Assembly (NCBI RefSeq): GCF_030651835.1
Contig: NZ_JAUSBX010000150.1
Location: 1 to 50,673, forward strand
DNA length: 50,673 nucleotides
Reading direction: 5' to 3'
Source of the DNA: Methylicorpusculum sp.
GTDB lineage: Bacteria; Pseudomonadota; Gammaproteobacteria; Methylococcales; Methylomonadaceae
The translations under genes and the position numbers were made by a program. The notes beneath the pieces were generated by a model, which was not told the origin of the DNA, made no database searches, and saw only the letters and a list, made by a program, of their open reading frames with translations. The first letter of the stretch is position 1, and each line of letters opens with the position of its first letter. Below are positions 19,246 to 28,977 of the stretch, piece by piece.

Positions 19246-20129
19246 ATATCTGAAACGCTATCAAGCCGGTAACGTTCGGTAGCTTGATAATAATCATCAA
19301 ATCCGACAATGCGGGTCAGTTCAGAAAAATTGAGAATAGGCGGGGCTGTCGTGCCTGATTTAAGGGCTTTTAACGAAGCTTGCATTGAAACAATGGCGGC
19401 GTTCAGTAAGGTTAATGGATAAACTGCAATTTTATAGCCCATTACCTCTAATTGATCATGAGGCAATAAGGGCGTTTTACCGTGCTCGATCAAATTAGCC
19501 ACCTTATAGCCGGGGACCTCGCGGCAATAGCGTTCCATTTCGGCAGCACTTTCCGGCGCTTCCAGGAAATTTATGTCGGCGCCGATTTCGTCAAAAATCC
19601 GTGCGCGCGCTATGGCCTCATCAATGCCGTGCGTGGCTCTGGCATCGGTTCTTGCCATGATCAGGATATCAGTGCCTTCATTGCGGGCGTCAACCGCAGC
19701 CTGTATGCGCATGACTGCTTCGTTTCTGTCGACAACCGATTTGCCCTGGGTATGACCACAACGTTTAGGGGCGACTTGATCCTCCAGCATGATGCACGCA
19801 AACCCGGCTTGCGCGTAGCCTTTGACGGTTCGTTTAATGTTGGCGGCATTTCCAAAGCCGGTATCGCCGTCACCCCAAATTGGAATCGAAACTGAATTAC
19901 AGATATTTTGCCCTTGATTCAGCATTTCGGCATAAGAAATCAACCCGGTGTCCGGCAGGCCCAACCGACTGGCGGAGACAGCAAAACCGCTCATGAAGGC
20001 GGTTTCAAAGCCCGCCATTTCGCATAATCTGGCTGATAGTGCGTCATGACAGCCTGGCATCACTAAAATGCCTGGACGATCAAGGATTTGGCGAAGTTTG
20101 GCGGCGGGCGAAAGTGTGTAAGTATTCAT
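19209..20129 (-). CDS. Isocitrate lyase / PEP mutase family protein
   Basis: This 306-aa TIM-barrel enzyme has the family features GDGDTGFGN (metal-binding aspartates), LEDQVAPKRCGH (catalytic loop, the KKCGH site of lyases) and ARTDARATHG. The family includes methylisocitrate lyase, dimethylmalate lyase, oxaloacetate decarboxylase and phosphonopyruvate enzymes, and the sequence alone does not decide the substrate. The start at ATG 20129 (MNTYTLSPAAKLRQ) is preferred to an upstream TTG at 20156. It converges with the DUF2797 gene, overlapping it by 37 bases. Confidence 0.88.
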   Translation of the reverse strand: MNTYTLSPAAKLRQILDRPGILVMPGCHDALSARLCEMAGFETAFMSGFAVSASRLGLPDTGLISYAEMLNQGQNICNSVSIPIWGDGDTGFGNAANIKRTVKGYAQAGFACIMLEDQVAPKRCGHTQGKSVVDRNEAVMRIQAAVDARNEGTDILIMARTDARATHGIDEAIARARIFDEIGADINFLEAPESAAEMERYCREVPGYKVANLIEHGKTPLLPHDQLEVMGYKIAVYPLTLLNAAIVSMQASLKALKSGTTAPPILNFSELTRIVGFDDYYQATERYRLDSVSDIQPPESGTNSHS

Positions 20130-20310
20130 GATTGACGGATAAAATTGTGTAATCAATAAAAGTACAGGATAAGCAAAACTCAGGCGAAATGACTTGCTAT
20201 GTTGGGTTCAACATCGCAAACTTTGCAAAGATAAGTCTATTATCCAGAATATTCAAGAACATCAATTCAAAAAGGCCTTATTAAGCTTGACGAAATCAGG
20301 CAAAACCATT

Positions 20311-20328
20311 AGGTTATCTAACCTTTTT
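20311..20328 (+). promoter_or_regulatory. Possible short hairpin with T-run in the ilvB leader
   Basis: AGGTT and AACCT flank ATCT and are followed by five Ts; a second AACCT at 20336-20340 could compete for the same arm. It lies about 94 bases before ilvB in a 292-base gap. No leader peptide rich in branched-chain codons was found, so attenuation is only a possibility. Confidence 0.25.
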
Positions 20329-20421
20329 GAAAAAAAACCTAGTAATTTAGTCATGAATTCGCCAAGGCTTAAAACAGTCTAATAACGAATTGCTTCAGTC
20401 AGTTAATTTGAGGGTAAAAGT

Positions 20422-22158
20422 GTGGAGCTAAACGGCGCACAAATTGTAGTTCAGAGCCTGATCGATGAAGGCGTGGAATATATTTTCGGTTATCCGGGTG
20501 GAGCCGTGCTGCATCTTTATGATGCCATTTTTCAGCAGCAAGAACTGAAACATATTCTGGTCCGGCATGAGCAAGGCGCAACCCATGCGGCAGATGCATA
20601 CGCACGCGCAACCGGAAAACCAGGCGTTGTTCTGGTAACCTCCGGACCGGGTGCGACCAATGCGATAACAGGCATTGCAACAGCGTATATGGACTCCATA
20701 CCAATGGTGGTGATTTCCGGTCAAGTGCCGTCACCAGTGATTGGCAGCGATGCGTTCCAGGAAGTCGATATGATCGGCATTAGCCGGCCCTGTGTGAAGC
20801 ATAACTTTCTGGTCAAAGACGTGACCAAAATTGCCGAAACGATGAAAAAAGCGTTTCATGTTGCGATGACTGGCCGCCCGGGTCCTGTTGTTATCGATGT
20901 GCCGAAGGATATTACCGACCCGCGTATAAAAGTCCCTTACAAATACCCTCGTAAAGTGACGATGCGTTCTTATAATCCTGCCGTTATGGGGCATAAGGGG
21001 CAGATCAAAAAAGCGGTCGAATTATTGCTGTCAGCCCAACGACCGATGATTTATTCCGGGGGGGGCGTCATACTGGGTGAAGCCAGTGATGAACTGACTG
21101 AAATGACCCGCTTATTAGGGTATCCGATTACCAATACCTTGATGGGATTAGGTGCGTTTCCTGCGACTGATCCGCAATTTGTCGGCATGTTGGGGATGCA
21201 TGGAACTTATGAAGCCAATATGGGGATGCATGAGAGTGATGTGATTTTGGCGGTAGGTGCGCGCTTCGATGACCGTGTAACCGGAAAACTGGCCGAATTT
21301 TGTCCGCATGCGCGCATCATTCATATTGATGTTGATCCTGCCTCCATTTCAAAAACCGTTAGAGTCGACATTCCTATTGTGGGTCAGGTCAAGCCGGTTC
21401 TTGAGCAAATGATCGAATTGATCAAAGACAGTAAAACCAAGCCGTCTAAAAAAGCGCTGGAAGCCTGGTGGGAGCAAATTGACAAATGGCGTTCAGTAAA
21501 ATGCCTGGAATATGATAGAAACAGTCCGTTGATCAAGCCGCAATATGTCATCGAGCAATTGTATGAAGTGACCAAGGGAAATGCGTATGTCACTTCCGAT
21601 GTCGGGCAGCATCAAATGTATGCAGCTCAATATTATCATTTTGATAAGCCTCGCCGATGGATTAACTCCGGTGGTCTCGGCACGATGGGCTTTGGTCTGC
21701 CGGCGGCTATTGGTGTAAAACTGGCTTTTCCCGATGCTGATGTCGCGTGCGTAACCGGTGAAGCCAGCATCCAGATGTGTATTCAGGAATTGTCGACGGC
21801 GCTGCAATACAAAACGCCGGTTAAAATTGTCAACTTGAATAACCGTTATATGGGGATGGTCAGGCAGTGGCAGGAATTTTCTTATGAAAGCCGCTATTCA
21901 CATTCCTACATGGATACCATTCCTGACTTTGTCAAACTGGCGGAAGCCTATGGACATGTCGGTATGTATATTGATAAACCGGAAGACGTCAGGCCAGCGC
22001 TTGAAGAGGCTTTTGCAATGAAAGATCGTACCGTATTTATGGATATCATTACTGATCGTACAGAAAATGTTTATCCCATGATTGAATCCGGAAAAGGCCA
22101 TCATGACATGAAATTAAGAGTTGCGTTAGGCACACCAACAGACAGGGAGTTGGCATAA
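20422..22158 (+). CDS. ilvB: Acetolactate synthase, large (catalytic) subunit
   Basis: This ThDP-dependent enzyme condenses pyruvate to acetolactate (valine/leucine) or with 2-oxobutyrate (isoleucine). The 578-aa product starts at GTG 20422 ([13 protein letters not shown]) after GAGGG. The catalytic glutamate lies in [16 protein letters not shown], the FAD-binding middle domain has [12 protein letters not shown], and the ThDP motif reads TGEASIQM...[10 protein letters not shown]. The usual GDG of that motif is GEA here. ilvH follows directly, with ATG right after the TAA. Confidence 0.97.
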   Translation: MELNGAQIVVQSLIDEGVEYIFGYPGGAVLHLYDAIFQQQELKHILVRHEQGATHAADAYARATGKPGVVLVTSGPGATNAITGIATAYMDSIPMVVISGQVPSPVIGSDAFQEVDMIGISRPCVKHNFLVKDVTKIAETMKKAFHVAMTGRPGPVVIDVPKDITDPRIKVPYKYPRKVTMRSYNPAVMGHKGQIKKAVELLLSAQRPMIYSGGGVILGEASDELTEMTRLLGYPITNTLMGLGAFPATDPQFVGMLGMHGTYEANMGMHESDVILAVGARFDDRVTGKLAEFCPHARIIHIDVDPASISKTVRVDIPIVGQVKPVLEQMIELIKDSKTKPSKKALEAWWEQIDKWRSVKCLEYDRNSPLIKPQYVIEQLYEVTKGNAYVTSDVGQHQMYAAQYYHFDKPRRWINSGGLGTMGFGLPAAIGVKLAFPDADVACVTGEASIQMCIQELSTALQYKTPVKIVNLNNRYMGMVRQWQEFSYESRYSHSYMDTIPDFVKLAEAYGHVGMYIDKPEDVRPALEEAFAMKDRTVFMDIITDRTENVYPMIESGKGHHDMKLRVALGTPTDRELA

Positions 22159-22650
22159 ATGAGACATATCATTTCCATATTGATCGAAAATGAATCCGGA
22201 GCATTATCACGTGTCGCCGGTCTCTTTTCTGCACGTGGTTATAATATTGAATCGCTAACCGTTGCGCCAACTGAAGACGAAAGTCTTTCCCGCATGACAA
22301 TTGTCACCTGCGGCAGCGAAGAAATCATTGAGCAGATTACCAAGCAACTCAATAAACTGATTGATGTTGTCAAGCTGATCGACTTGGCCGGGGCTCCCCA
22401 TGTCGAGAGGGAATTGATGCTGCTGAAAGTTAGAACGACCGATCAGGACCGCGGCGAAATAAAACGGATTGCCGATATTTTCAGAGGCCGTATCATTGAT
22501 GTGACGTCTACGACCTATGTTATTGAAATGACAGGCCCATCCGATAAACTGGATGCCTTCATTGATGCGCTGGACAAGGATAAAATTATTGAAGTGGTGC
22601 GTTCTGGTCCAACCGGCATTTCCAGAGGCGAGAAAGGTCTGCACCTTTAA
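22159..22650 (+). CDS. ilvH: Acetolactate synthase, small (regulatory) subunit
   Basis: This 163-aa protein has an N-terminal ACT domain (RHIISILIENESGALSRVAG, FSARGYNIESLTVAPT) that binds valine for feedback inhibition, and the C-terminal domain that activates the large subunit. It is abutted to ilvB with no spacer. A 166-base gap before ilvC has no strong terminator, so the three genes probably form one operon, possibly with an internal promoter. Confidence 0.97.
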   Translation: MRHIISILIENESGALSRVAGLFSARGYNIESLTVAPTEDESLSRMTIVTCGSEEIIEQITKQLNKLIDVVKLIDLAGAPHVERELMLLKVRTTDQDRGEIKRIADIFRGRIIDVTSTTYVIEMTGPSDKLDAFIDALDKDKIIEVVRSGPTGISRGEKGLHL

Positions 22651-22723
22651 GGGAGCAGTCCCCTCAAAAAGGGACACCAATAAGAGTCAGGTAGGCTGAA
22701 AAATGTAACCCTGTCCATGATAG

Positions 22724-23833
<1,110 letters not shown>

Positions 23834-23858
23834 AGCGGCGCTAACAGCAGCACTTTAA

Positions 23859-23886
23859 AACTAAGGCCCTTAATTGGGCCTTAGTT
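23859..23886 (+). terminator. Hairpin terminator after ilvC
   Basis: AACTAAGGCCC (23859-23869) pairs perfectly with GGGCCTTAGTT (23876-23886) around TTAATT, and GTTTC follows. The stem is strong and the T-tract short, so it may act as a terminator or mRNA-protecting hairpin at the end of ilvBHC. Confidence 0.75.
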
Positions 23887-23962
23887 GTTTCTGAGTTGGC
23901 CTAAACCGTTTTTTTTAACGGTCACGATTCAAAAACACTTATGACGGCGGTCTTTTTCGAAC

Positions 23963-24126
23963 CAGCAATTTTCAGTTTGATCTTTTCGGCGTCATTTTGG
24001 GCAGGGAAAAGCCTTTTGAGGAACGCCTTAAACCCTTCCATGGGGGCTTGACGGCAGCATCCCTGCTGCCGACATCCTCAAAACGCTTCCCCCAGCCCTT
24101 TTTTCTCTTCAAATTGAGAATTGCTG
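23963..24126 (+). mobile_element. MITE-like element, family R2, copy 1
   Basis: This 164-bp element starts CAGCAATTTTCAGTTTGA and ends TCAAATTGAGAATTGCTG, imperfect inverted ends. It is flanked on both sides by TTTTCGAAC (23954-23962 and 24127-24135), a perfect 9-bp target duplication. Inner arms (AAGCCTTTTGAGGA and TCCTCAAAACGCTT) and a central GGCAGC/GCTGCC hairpin make the element nearly self-complementary. It encodes no protein. It occupies most of the 502-base gap from ilvC to the next gene. Confidence 0.85.
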
Positions 24127-24335
24127 TTTTCGAACAAGTCTATTCTGATGTCGGAAAGAGACCTGGGAATCTCGAAACTTTCAACTGGGCAACAAAGCGG
24201 CTTGATTTGACAAACCGGATGCGCATGGTAAAGCTGAAAAAACAATCGTTTTGTTTGTGCCCCGCATCGAATTTTCTAAAAACATAAAGCGAAGCAGGGG
24301 AGTTGGATAACGGAAATTAAACTGTAGAGGTAAAC

Positions 24336-24893
24336 ATGCAACTAGAAAATGGCTATCCGAACCATGCTAATCATGAAGTTGTTTCTGTGATACTTAAGTC
24401 TATCGATCGAGATGTCGAGCGCGGAGAAGATGTATTGATGTTCGGCTTTTGCGCCGTTTTGTTATCGTCCACTGCAGCGCCAATTGCACCGCCTATCGTG
24501 CTTTTACCCATCGTAGCCATTGTATTCGCCTGCTCCGCCTCATGGGCACGATTCAATTATCATAAAATGGCGCAAAAACTGGTGAGAGCCATGCAAGAGC
24601 TCAAGCCCAGGGAACGCGCTTTATTGCAGCCGCTGGCCGATATTTTTATAAAAACCCCAATGGAGCCTTTAACCGATTCTTTTAATCCCTTAAAAAATCT
24701 ACAACGAACCTATAAGAGTATTTTGGGGGGAATATTGATTAATCCTCTCTGGATGCCCATTTTCTATACGATGGGAATTCAGATGACTGAAGAAAAGAAT
24801 CTTATTGAATTAAACAGAGCCATTATCGGTATTGAGCAGCAAATTGCCCCTTATTTGGAATTGCAGGAAGAGCAAACGGATATTCCTAACTGA
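24336..24893 (+). CDS. Membrane protein of unknown function
   Basis: This is a 185-aa protein that I do not recognise. A hydrophobic region at residues about 34-70 (FGFCAVLLSSTAAPIAPP, VLLPIVAIVFACSASWA) could make one or two membrane spans, and GGILINPLWMPIFYTMG (about 130-146) another. The C terminus is charged and helical. TAGAGG precedes the ATG. No neighbour suggests a role. Confidence 0.65.
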   Translation: MQLENGYPNHANHEVVSVILKSIDRDVERGEDVLMFGFCAVLLSSTAAPIAPPIVLLPIVAIVFACSASWARFNYHKMAQKLVRAMQELKPRERALLQPLADIFIKTPMEPLTDSFNPLKNLQRTYKSILGGILINPLWMPIFYTMGIQMTEEKNLIELNRAIIGIEQQIAPYLELQEEQTDIPN

Positions 24894-24986
24894 GGATATT
24901 GGCATATTTCTATGGTGCGGTGCCACATGCGCATGACATTAAAAGGAATTCGGTTTGTGAGTACAGGTTACTGAAGTAATCTAATG

Positions 24987-25871
24987 CTATTGTGCTGCCG
25001 GTTTAATTTTGGCATTGTTTTCACGGTGATAATCGATGAACTCGACAGCCGTAATAGGCTTGGAGAAATAAAAGCCCTGTGCCAGCTGAATGTTTGCCGT
25101 GCGTATTGTCATGAATTGTTGTTCTGTTTCTATACCCTCAGCGACTACCACAAGCCGGGATGACTGCAGTAAAGCGGTAATGCCTTCAAGCCATTCCGGC
25201 GAAGGGCATTCAGAGCTGATCTGGGCAACCAGAGACTTATCCAATTTGATGACGTCGAAATGACATCTAGCTAGCACTGCCATATTTGCACCGCTGGTCA
25301 GCGTAACGTCATCCAAGGCCAAACGGACGCCTAGGCTGGCCATATTGTTGATTGAATTGACGCCCATCAAATCGGGCACTCCCCGTTCGGTGATTTCTAA
25401 AGTAATTTGAGAGACTAGATCAAAAATGCCGGCCTTCCTGGCTGCATACTCCAAACCACCGCGACCTAAAATTTCCGGGGGAATATTTATGCTGATGTCT
25501 GCATCCGGGTTGGCCAATAACCAATCCCGCATTTCGATGGCCAGCGTTTCGATCAACCAATAGGTCATAAGGCCTGAAATCGGTGTGTTCTCTGCAATCG
25601 GAATAAAATTATCCGGCTGAACAATACCAGATGGCCGCCGCCAGCGAATCAAGGCTTCTGCGCCGGTACATCGGCCATCAGTTAGGGAAATAATAGGCAG
25701 ATATTCAAGGAAAAATTCCTCATTAATCAAGCCTTCATGCAAGCTGTCAAGGTCGATCGCATTTTCAATGCATGAGAAATTGATAGGTGCGTCCATGCTT
25801 TCATTCTCTATGGTAGTTTCGAAAAAATCACTCGATACGACATTGTTCGGCACATCGTCCTGTACATTCAT
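24987..25871 (-). CDS. EAL-domain cyclic-di-GMP phosphodiesterase
   Basis: This is a 294-aa soluble protein made of an EAL domain with a 40-residue N-terminal lead and no sensor or GGDEF domain. The expected catalytic residues are visible: Glu in AEALIRWRRP, Asn in SINIPPE, Glu in LEITERG, two Asp in LALDDV, Lys in IKLDKSL, Glu in AEGIETEQQ and Gln in LAQGFYFSKP. The loop after DD (usually FGTGYSSL) reads VTLTSGANM, which may affect dimerisation or activity. It likely hydrolyses c-di-GMP. Confidence 0.88.
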   Translation of the reverse strand: MNVQDDVPNNVVSSDFFETTIENESMDAPINFSCIENAIDLDSLHEGLINEEFFLEYLPIISLTDGRCTGAEALIRWRRPSGIVQPDNFIPIAENTPISGLMTYWLIETLAIEMRDWLLANPDADISINIPPEILGRGGLEYAARKAGIFDLVSQITLEITERGVPDLMGVNSINNMASLGVRLALDDVTLTSGANMAVLARCHFDVIKLDKSLVAQISSECPSPEWLEGITALLQSSRLVVVAEGIETEQQFMTIRTANIQLAQGFYFSKPITAVEFIDYHRENNAKIKPAAQ

Positions 25872-26019
25872 CGTATCACCAGTCTTGATAGATTAATCTT
25901 AATTTGAACATTAGCAAAAGTATAATTCAGTAAGGCTGTTGAAAAATAATTTCAAGCTTTGCTGTGATAACTTTTTTTAGTGCACCAAGCTTCCTGATAA
26001 AAGAAGGCCTAGTCATAAA

Positions 26020-27213
26020 TCAAAGGCGCCGCACCAATAAGGTATTAATTTCGTCATCAGTCAGTGCTATCGGGTTGGTCTGCATACTGCTGCCGCGGCT
26101 GTTGGCAACAATGAGCGGGAAATCCGTTTCGGTAATACCGTAGCTGCTGAGGCGAGGTAATTGCAGTTTTTCGCTCCAATCGGTCAATAGCGAGGTTAAT
26201 GAAGTGCGCGCCTCGGTATCATCCATTTCTGCATGCCCTGTCAATAAACGTCCTACCTGGGCATATTTGGCGAGGGCCGGATTACCGGGCTCGCGCGTTA
26301 GCATGGCCTTGATATTGACATCGGTTGCAGCTGCCACCAAGGTGCCGCAAACAACACCATGGGGAATCGGGAAATACGCACCCAGGGGCGAAGCCAAGCC
26401 ATGTACTGATCCCAAACCCACTTGTGCCAAAGTGATGCCGGAAAGCAATGCCGCGTAGGCCATTGCTGCGCGGCCATAACTGGCAGTCGGTTCCGTACCT
26501 TCCCATGCGGCAAAAAAACCGTCTTTGAATGCGCTCATGCCGCTCCAGGCCAGGGCATCGATAAAAGGATTGGCTTTGAGCGAGACGTAGGATTCCAAGA
26601 GCTGCGTAAACGCATCCATGCCATCAGCGGCAACCAGTTCGCGAGGACAACTCACCAGTAAATCGGGGTCGATTACCGCGTATTCGGGTATCAAGCACTC
26701 ATCGCGAAAAGATTTTTTGAAGCCTTCGGGACCTTGTACGCTCAATACGGCGTTTTTGGTCGCCTCACTGCCGGTGCCAGCAGTTGTCGGAACGGCAATA
26801 AACGGTTTGCTGGGCCCGCGGTAGGTGATGTTTTTGCCGACGCCTTCCAGATGATCCATCACCGAATTGCCGTGGGGCAAAAGTCCTGCTATCGCTTTGG
26901 CGGCATCGAGCACGCTGCCGCCCCCAATTGCTATGACAACATCTATCGCTTCGCTGCGAAATTGGCTGACCGTTTGGTCGACCAGTTCCGGTGAAGGTTC
27001 GCCAGAAACGGTCACATGCAGCCAACTCATGCCCTTTGCTTCCAGAGATGCAGTGAAAGAGGGCCAGCGGGGAGTGCTGCAAAATGAATGTTTACCGGTT
27101 ATCAGCAAGGCCGTTTGACCATACTCTGCCGCCAATGCTGGCACTTCTTTGATACGTCCGCTCCCGAAGATAATGCGCGGCAGCCGGGAAATTGAAAAGG
27201 AAGAGAATTGCAT
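26020..27213 (-). CDS. Iron-containing alcohol dehydrogenase family protein
   Basis: This is a 397-aa family III dehydrogenase with the NAD-binding GGGSVLDAAKAIAG and AVPTTAGTGSEAT motifs. The metal site differs from FucO: the helix reads DGMDAFTQLLE with Gln in place of a metal His, and VHGLASPLGAYFPIPHG keeps two His but has Ser at the third. Other subfamilies share such changes from memory, so it may still be active with a different metal or substrate. It is 5 bases downstream of the LsrG-like gene on the same strand, probably one operon. Confidence 0.88.
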   Translation of the reverse strand: MQFSSFSISRLPRIIFGSGRIKEVPALAAEYGQTALLITGKHSFCSTPRWPSFTASLEAKGMSWLHVTVSGEPSPELVDQTVSQFRSEAIDVVIAIGGGSVLDAAKAIAGLLPHGNSVMDHLEGVGKNITYRGPSKPFIAVPTTAGTGSEATKNAVLSVQGPEGFKKSFRDECLIPEYAVIDPDLLVSCPRELVAADGMDAFTQLLESYVSLKANPFIDALAWSGMSAFKDGFFAAWEGTEPTASYGRAAMAYAALLSGITLAQVGLGSVHGLASPLGAYFPIPHGVVCGTLVAAATDVNIKAMLTREPGNPALAKYAQVGRLLTGHAEMDDTEARTSLTSLLTDWSEKLQLPRLSSYGITETDFPLIVANSRGSSMQTNPIALTDDEINTLLVRRL

Positions 27214-27218
27214 AGAAG

Positions 27219-27515
27219 TTACTCTTGAGGAAAAAGGCCATTGTAACGGATGCCTTGACGCGGTTCAGCCATCCAGTCAGCAACCTGATCGCGCCAGATT
27301 AAATAGTGAGCGGTTTGTTTGTGGGACGCTGCATCTTCAGCAGAAACATAGGCTTCATAAAGAATAAACTGCCCCGGATTTTCGGGCGATTGCAGCACAT
27401 CAAAGCGCAGGTTACCGGGTTCGACGATGGATGCTTCATGATTGAGGCGCGTAGCGGCGATAAATTCATCAATATGATCGGGTTTTACCTGTACATGAAC
27501 CAAAGTAACGTGCAT
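27219..27515 (-). CDS. LsrG-like antibiotic-biosynthesis-monooxygenase (ABM) domain protein
   Basis: This is a 98-aa ferredoxin-fold ABM protein. MHVTLVHVQVKPDHIDEF, EPGNLRFDVLQSPE, FILYEAYVSAEDAASHKQT and RYNGLFP parallel E. coli LsrG, which processes phospho-DPD (AI-2), over the full length. There is no lsr operon here; its partner is an iron-ADH-family enzyme 5 bases downstream. A role in breaking down a small oxidised metabolite or quinol is possible. Confidence 0.85.
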   Translation of the reverse strand: MHVTLVHVQVKPDHIDEFIAATRLNHEASIVEPGNLRFDVLQSPENPGQFILYEAYVSAEDAASHKQTAHYLIWRDQVADWMAEPRQGIRYNGLFPQE

Positions 27516-27691
27516 AGAGACTCCTTATAAGCGAGTGATATTAGCGGCATTATACTGTATGCGGCATAATTTCAGCTTGATTGGAAAGCGGTTGGATTAT
27601 CGATAAATTCAAAATCATTACGTCGTGAATTTGTATATGCTATAAAGCTGTTTTTTTCCGCTTAACTCAAATACCGTGGCATATCTTTCTT

Positions 27692-28741
27692 ATGATTACA
27701 TCCGGCAGCGATAAAGACTCTGAGTTACTTCGTATTCAGGCCGCAAGGGCAGACATTACCCTGAATGCCCAGTTTGATAAGGCCTTTATTATTATGAACG
27801 CGCTATCCGCGATCATTGCTTCATATGGCTTGTTGGCCGATAGTTCATCAGGAGTCATTGGCGCCATGCTGGTCGCCATGCTGTTAGGCCCTATTGCGGG
27901 CTTGTCTTTGTCCTTAGTCGATGGCAATCATCCGCTATTACGCCAGTCTTTGCTGTCATTACTGGGAGGTACGGGAATTGTTGTGTTGTGTGCCTTCATC
28001 ATCGGTTTTTTGCATACCGATATTCCCGCCGGTAATGAATTGCTAGGCAGAACGCATCCCAATTATCTCGACTTGATGATCGCTTTAGCGGGTGGTGCGG
28101 TGGGTGCTTATGCGGTCATCACGCCCCGCATAGTCAATGCCGTTGTAGGCGTCGCCATTGCCACTGCGCTGGTTCCGCCTTTATGTTCGGGCACCATTTT
28201 TCTTGCAAGAGGTGAGCTGGATAATGCTTTCGGGGCCTATCTTTTGGCTTTTGCCAATATTGTTGCCATTCAGTTTTCTTTCTCGATCGTGCTCTGGCTG
28301 AGCGGGTTTCGTAAAGCCACGGATCAGTTTTTCAGAAGTAAAAAAGTGGTCTGGTTAAACGGTGTTTCCCTCGTGTTGATTACTCTGTTGTTTGTCGTGC
28401 TTGGTGCAAACACCAAAGAGGTAATAGGCAAAATGCTCTTTGAAACCAATGCCCGTAAAATTTTGCTGGACGAATTAAAAGCTTACCGTGGTGCACAATT
28501 GCTTTCCTTACGGATAGACAATGATGACGGCAAAAATATTATTCGAGCTCAAGTCAATAGCCCACTGGATTTTACTGCCCAGGATGTTGCCAAGTTTGAA
28601 TCCAAGTTTCCTGTTGCTCCAAACAATTTGCCCAGTGAGTTACGGTTACGCCATGTAAAAGTAAAGGTGATGACCAGAAGCGGAGATAGGTACGATATAC
28701 AACTGAGTCAAAAAGATGGAGCTACAGATAACTCACCCTGA
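27692..28741 (+). CDS. DUF389 / TIGR00341 family membrane protein
   Basis: This is a 349-aa inner-membrane protein with about six to seven spans in the first 240 residues (e.g. AFIIMNALSAIIASYGLL, VIGAMLVAMLLGPIAGLSLSL, VGVAIATALVPPLCSG) and a soluble C-terminal domain. The ALVPPLCSG and MLLGPI motifs are those of DUF389. The family has no settled function. It is divergent from the LsrG-like gene. Confidence 0.88.
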   Translation: MITSGSDKDSELLRIQAARADITLNAQFDKAFIIMNALSAIIASYGLLADSSSGVIGAMLVAMLLGPIAGLSLSLVDGNHPLLRQSLLSLLGGTGIVVLCAFIIGFLHTDIPAGNELLGRTHPNYLDLMIALAGGAVGAYAVITPRIVNAVVGVAIATALVPPLCSGTIFLARGELDNAFGAYLLAFANIVAIQFSFSIVLWLSGFRKATDQFFRSKKVVWLNGVSLVLITLLFVVLGANTKEVIGKMLFETNARKILLDELKAYRGAQLLSLRIDNDDGKNIIRAQVNSPLDFTAQDVAKFESKFPVAPNNLPSELRLRHVKVKVMTRSGDRYDIQLSQKDGATDNSP

Positions 28742-28977
28742 GTCTTAAACTGCAAAAGCAGTCGGCGCGCCGAACTTCATTTTGGGGCAATTTCATAAAC
28801 GTGCACTAAAAGGGGACTTCATTACAGTCTATACGATGCATGCCTGTCGTCTCATGACGCGCTTCAGGTTTGGCGACGCCTACTCTCATCCTTATTTATA
28901 GCCTTGCTTTGATGTTGGTTCAATTATTGCTGATTTCTGATGGAATGAACCAATAATGTCTCTAAAGGTAACTAAGT

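Noticed and set aside
20194-20382. 62-aa frame before ilvB as a leader peptide
   Set aside because: It has no run of Ile/Leu/Val codons before the hairpin and no RBS.
23997-24287. 96-aa open frame after ilvC
   Set aside because: It lies mostly inside the R2 MITE, has no RBS and no protein-like pattern.
26204-27118. Long + strand frames opposite the iron-ADH gene
   Set aside because: They are antisense shadows of a well-conserved gene with no family match.
28742-28977. Sigma-54/NtrC control site before glnN
   Set aside because: No TGGC-N-TTGCA type match of good quality was found; a partial GTGCACTAAAA was not convincing.
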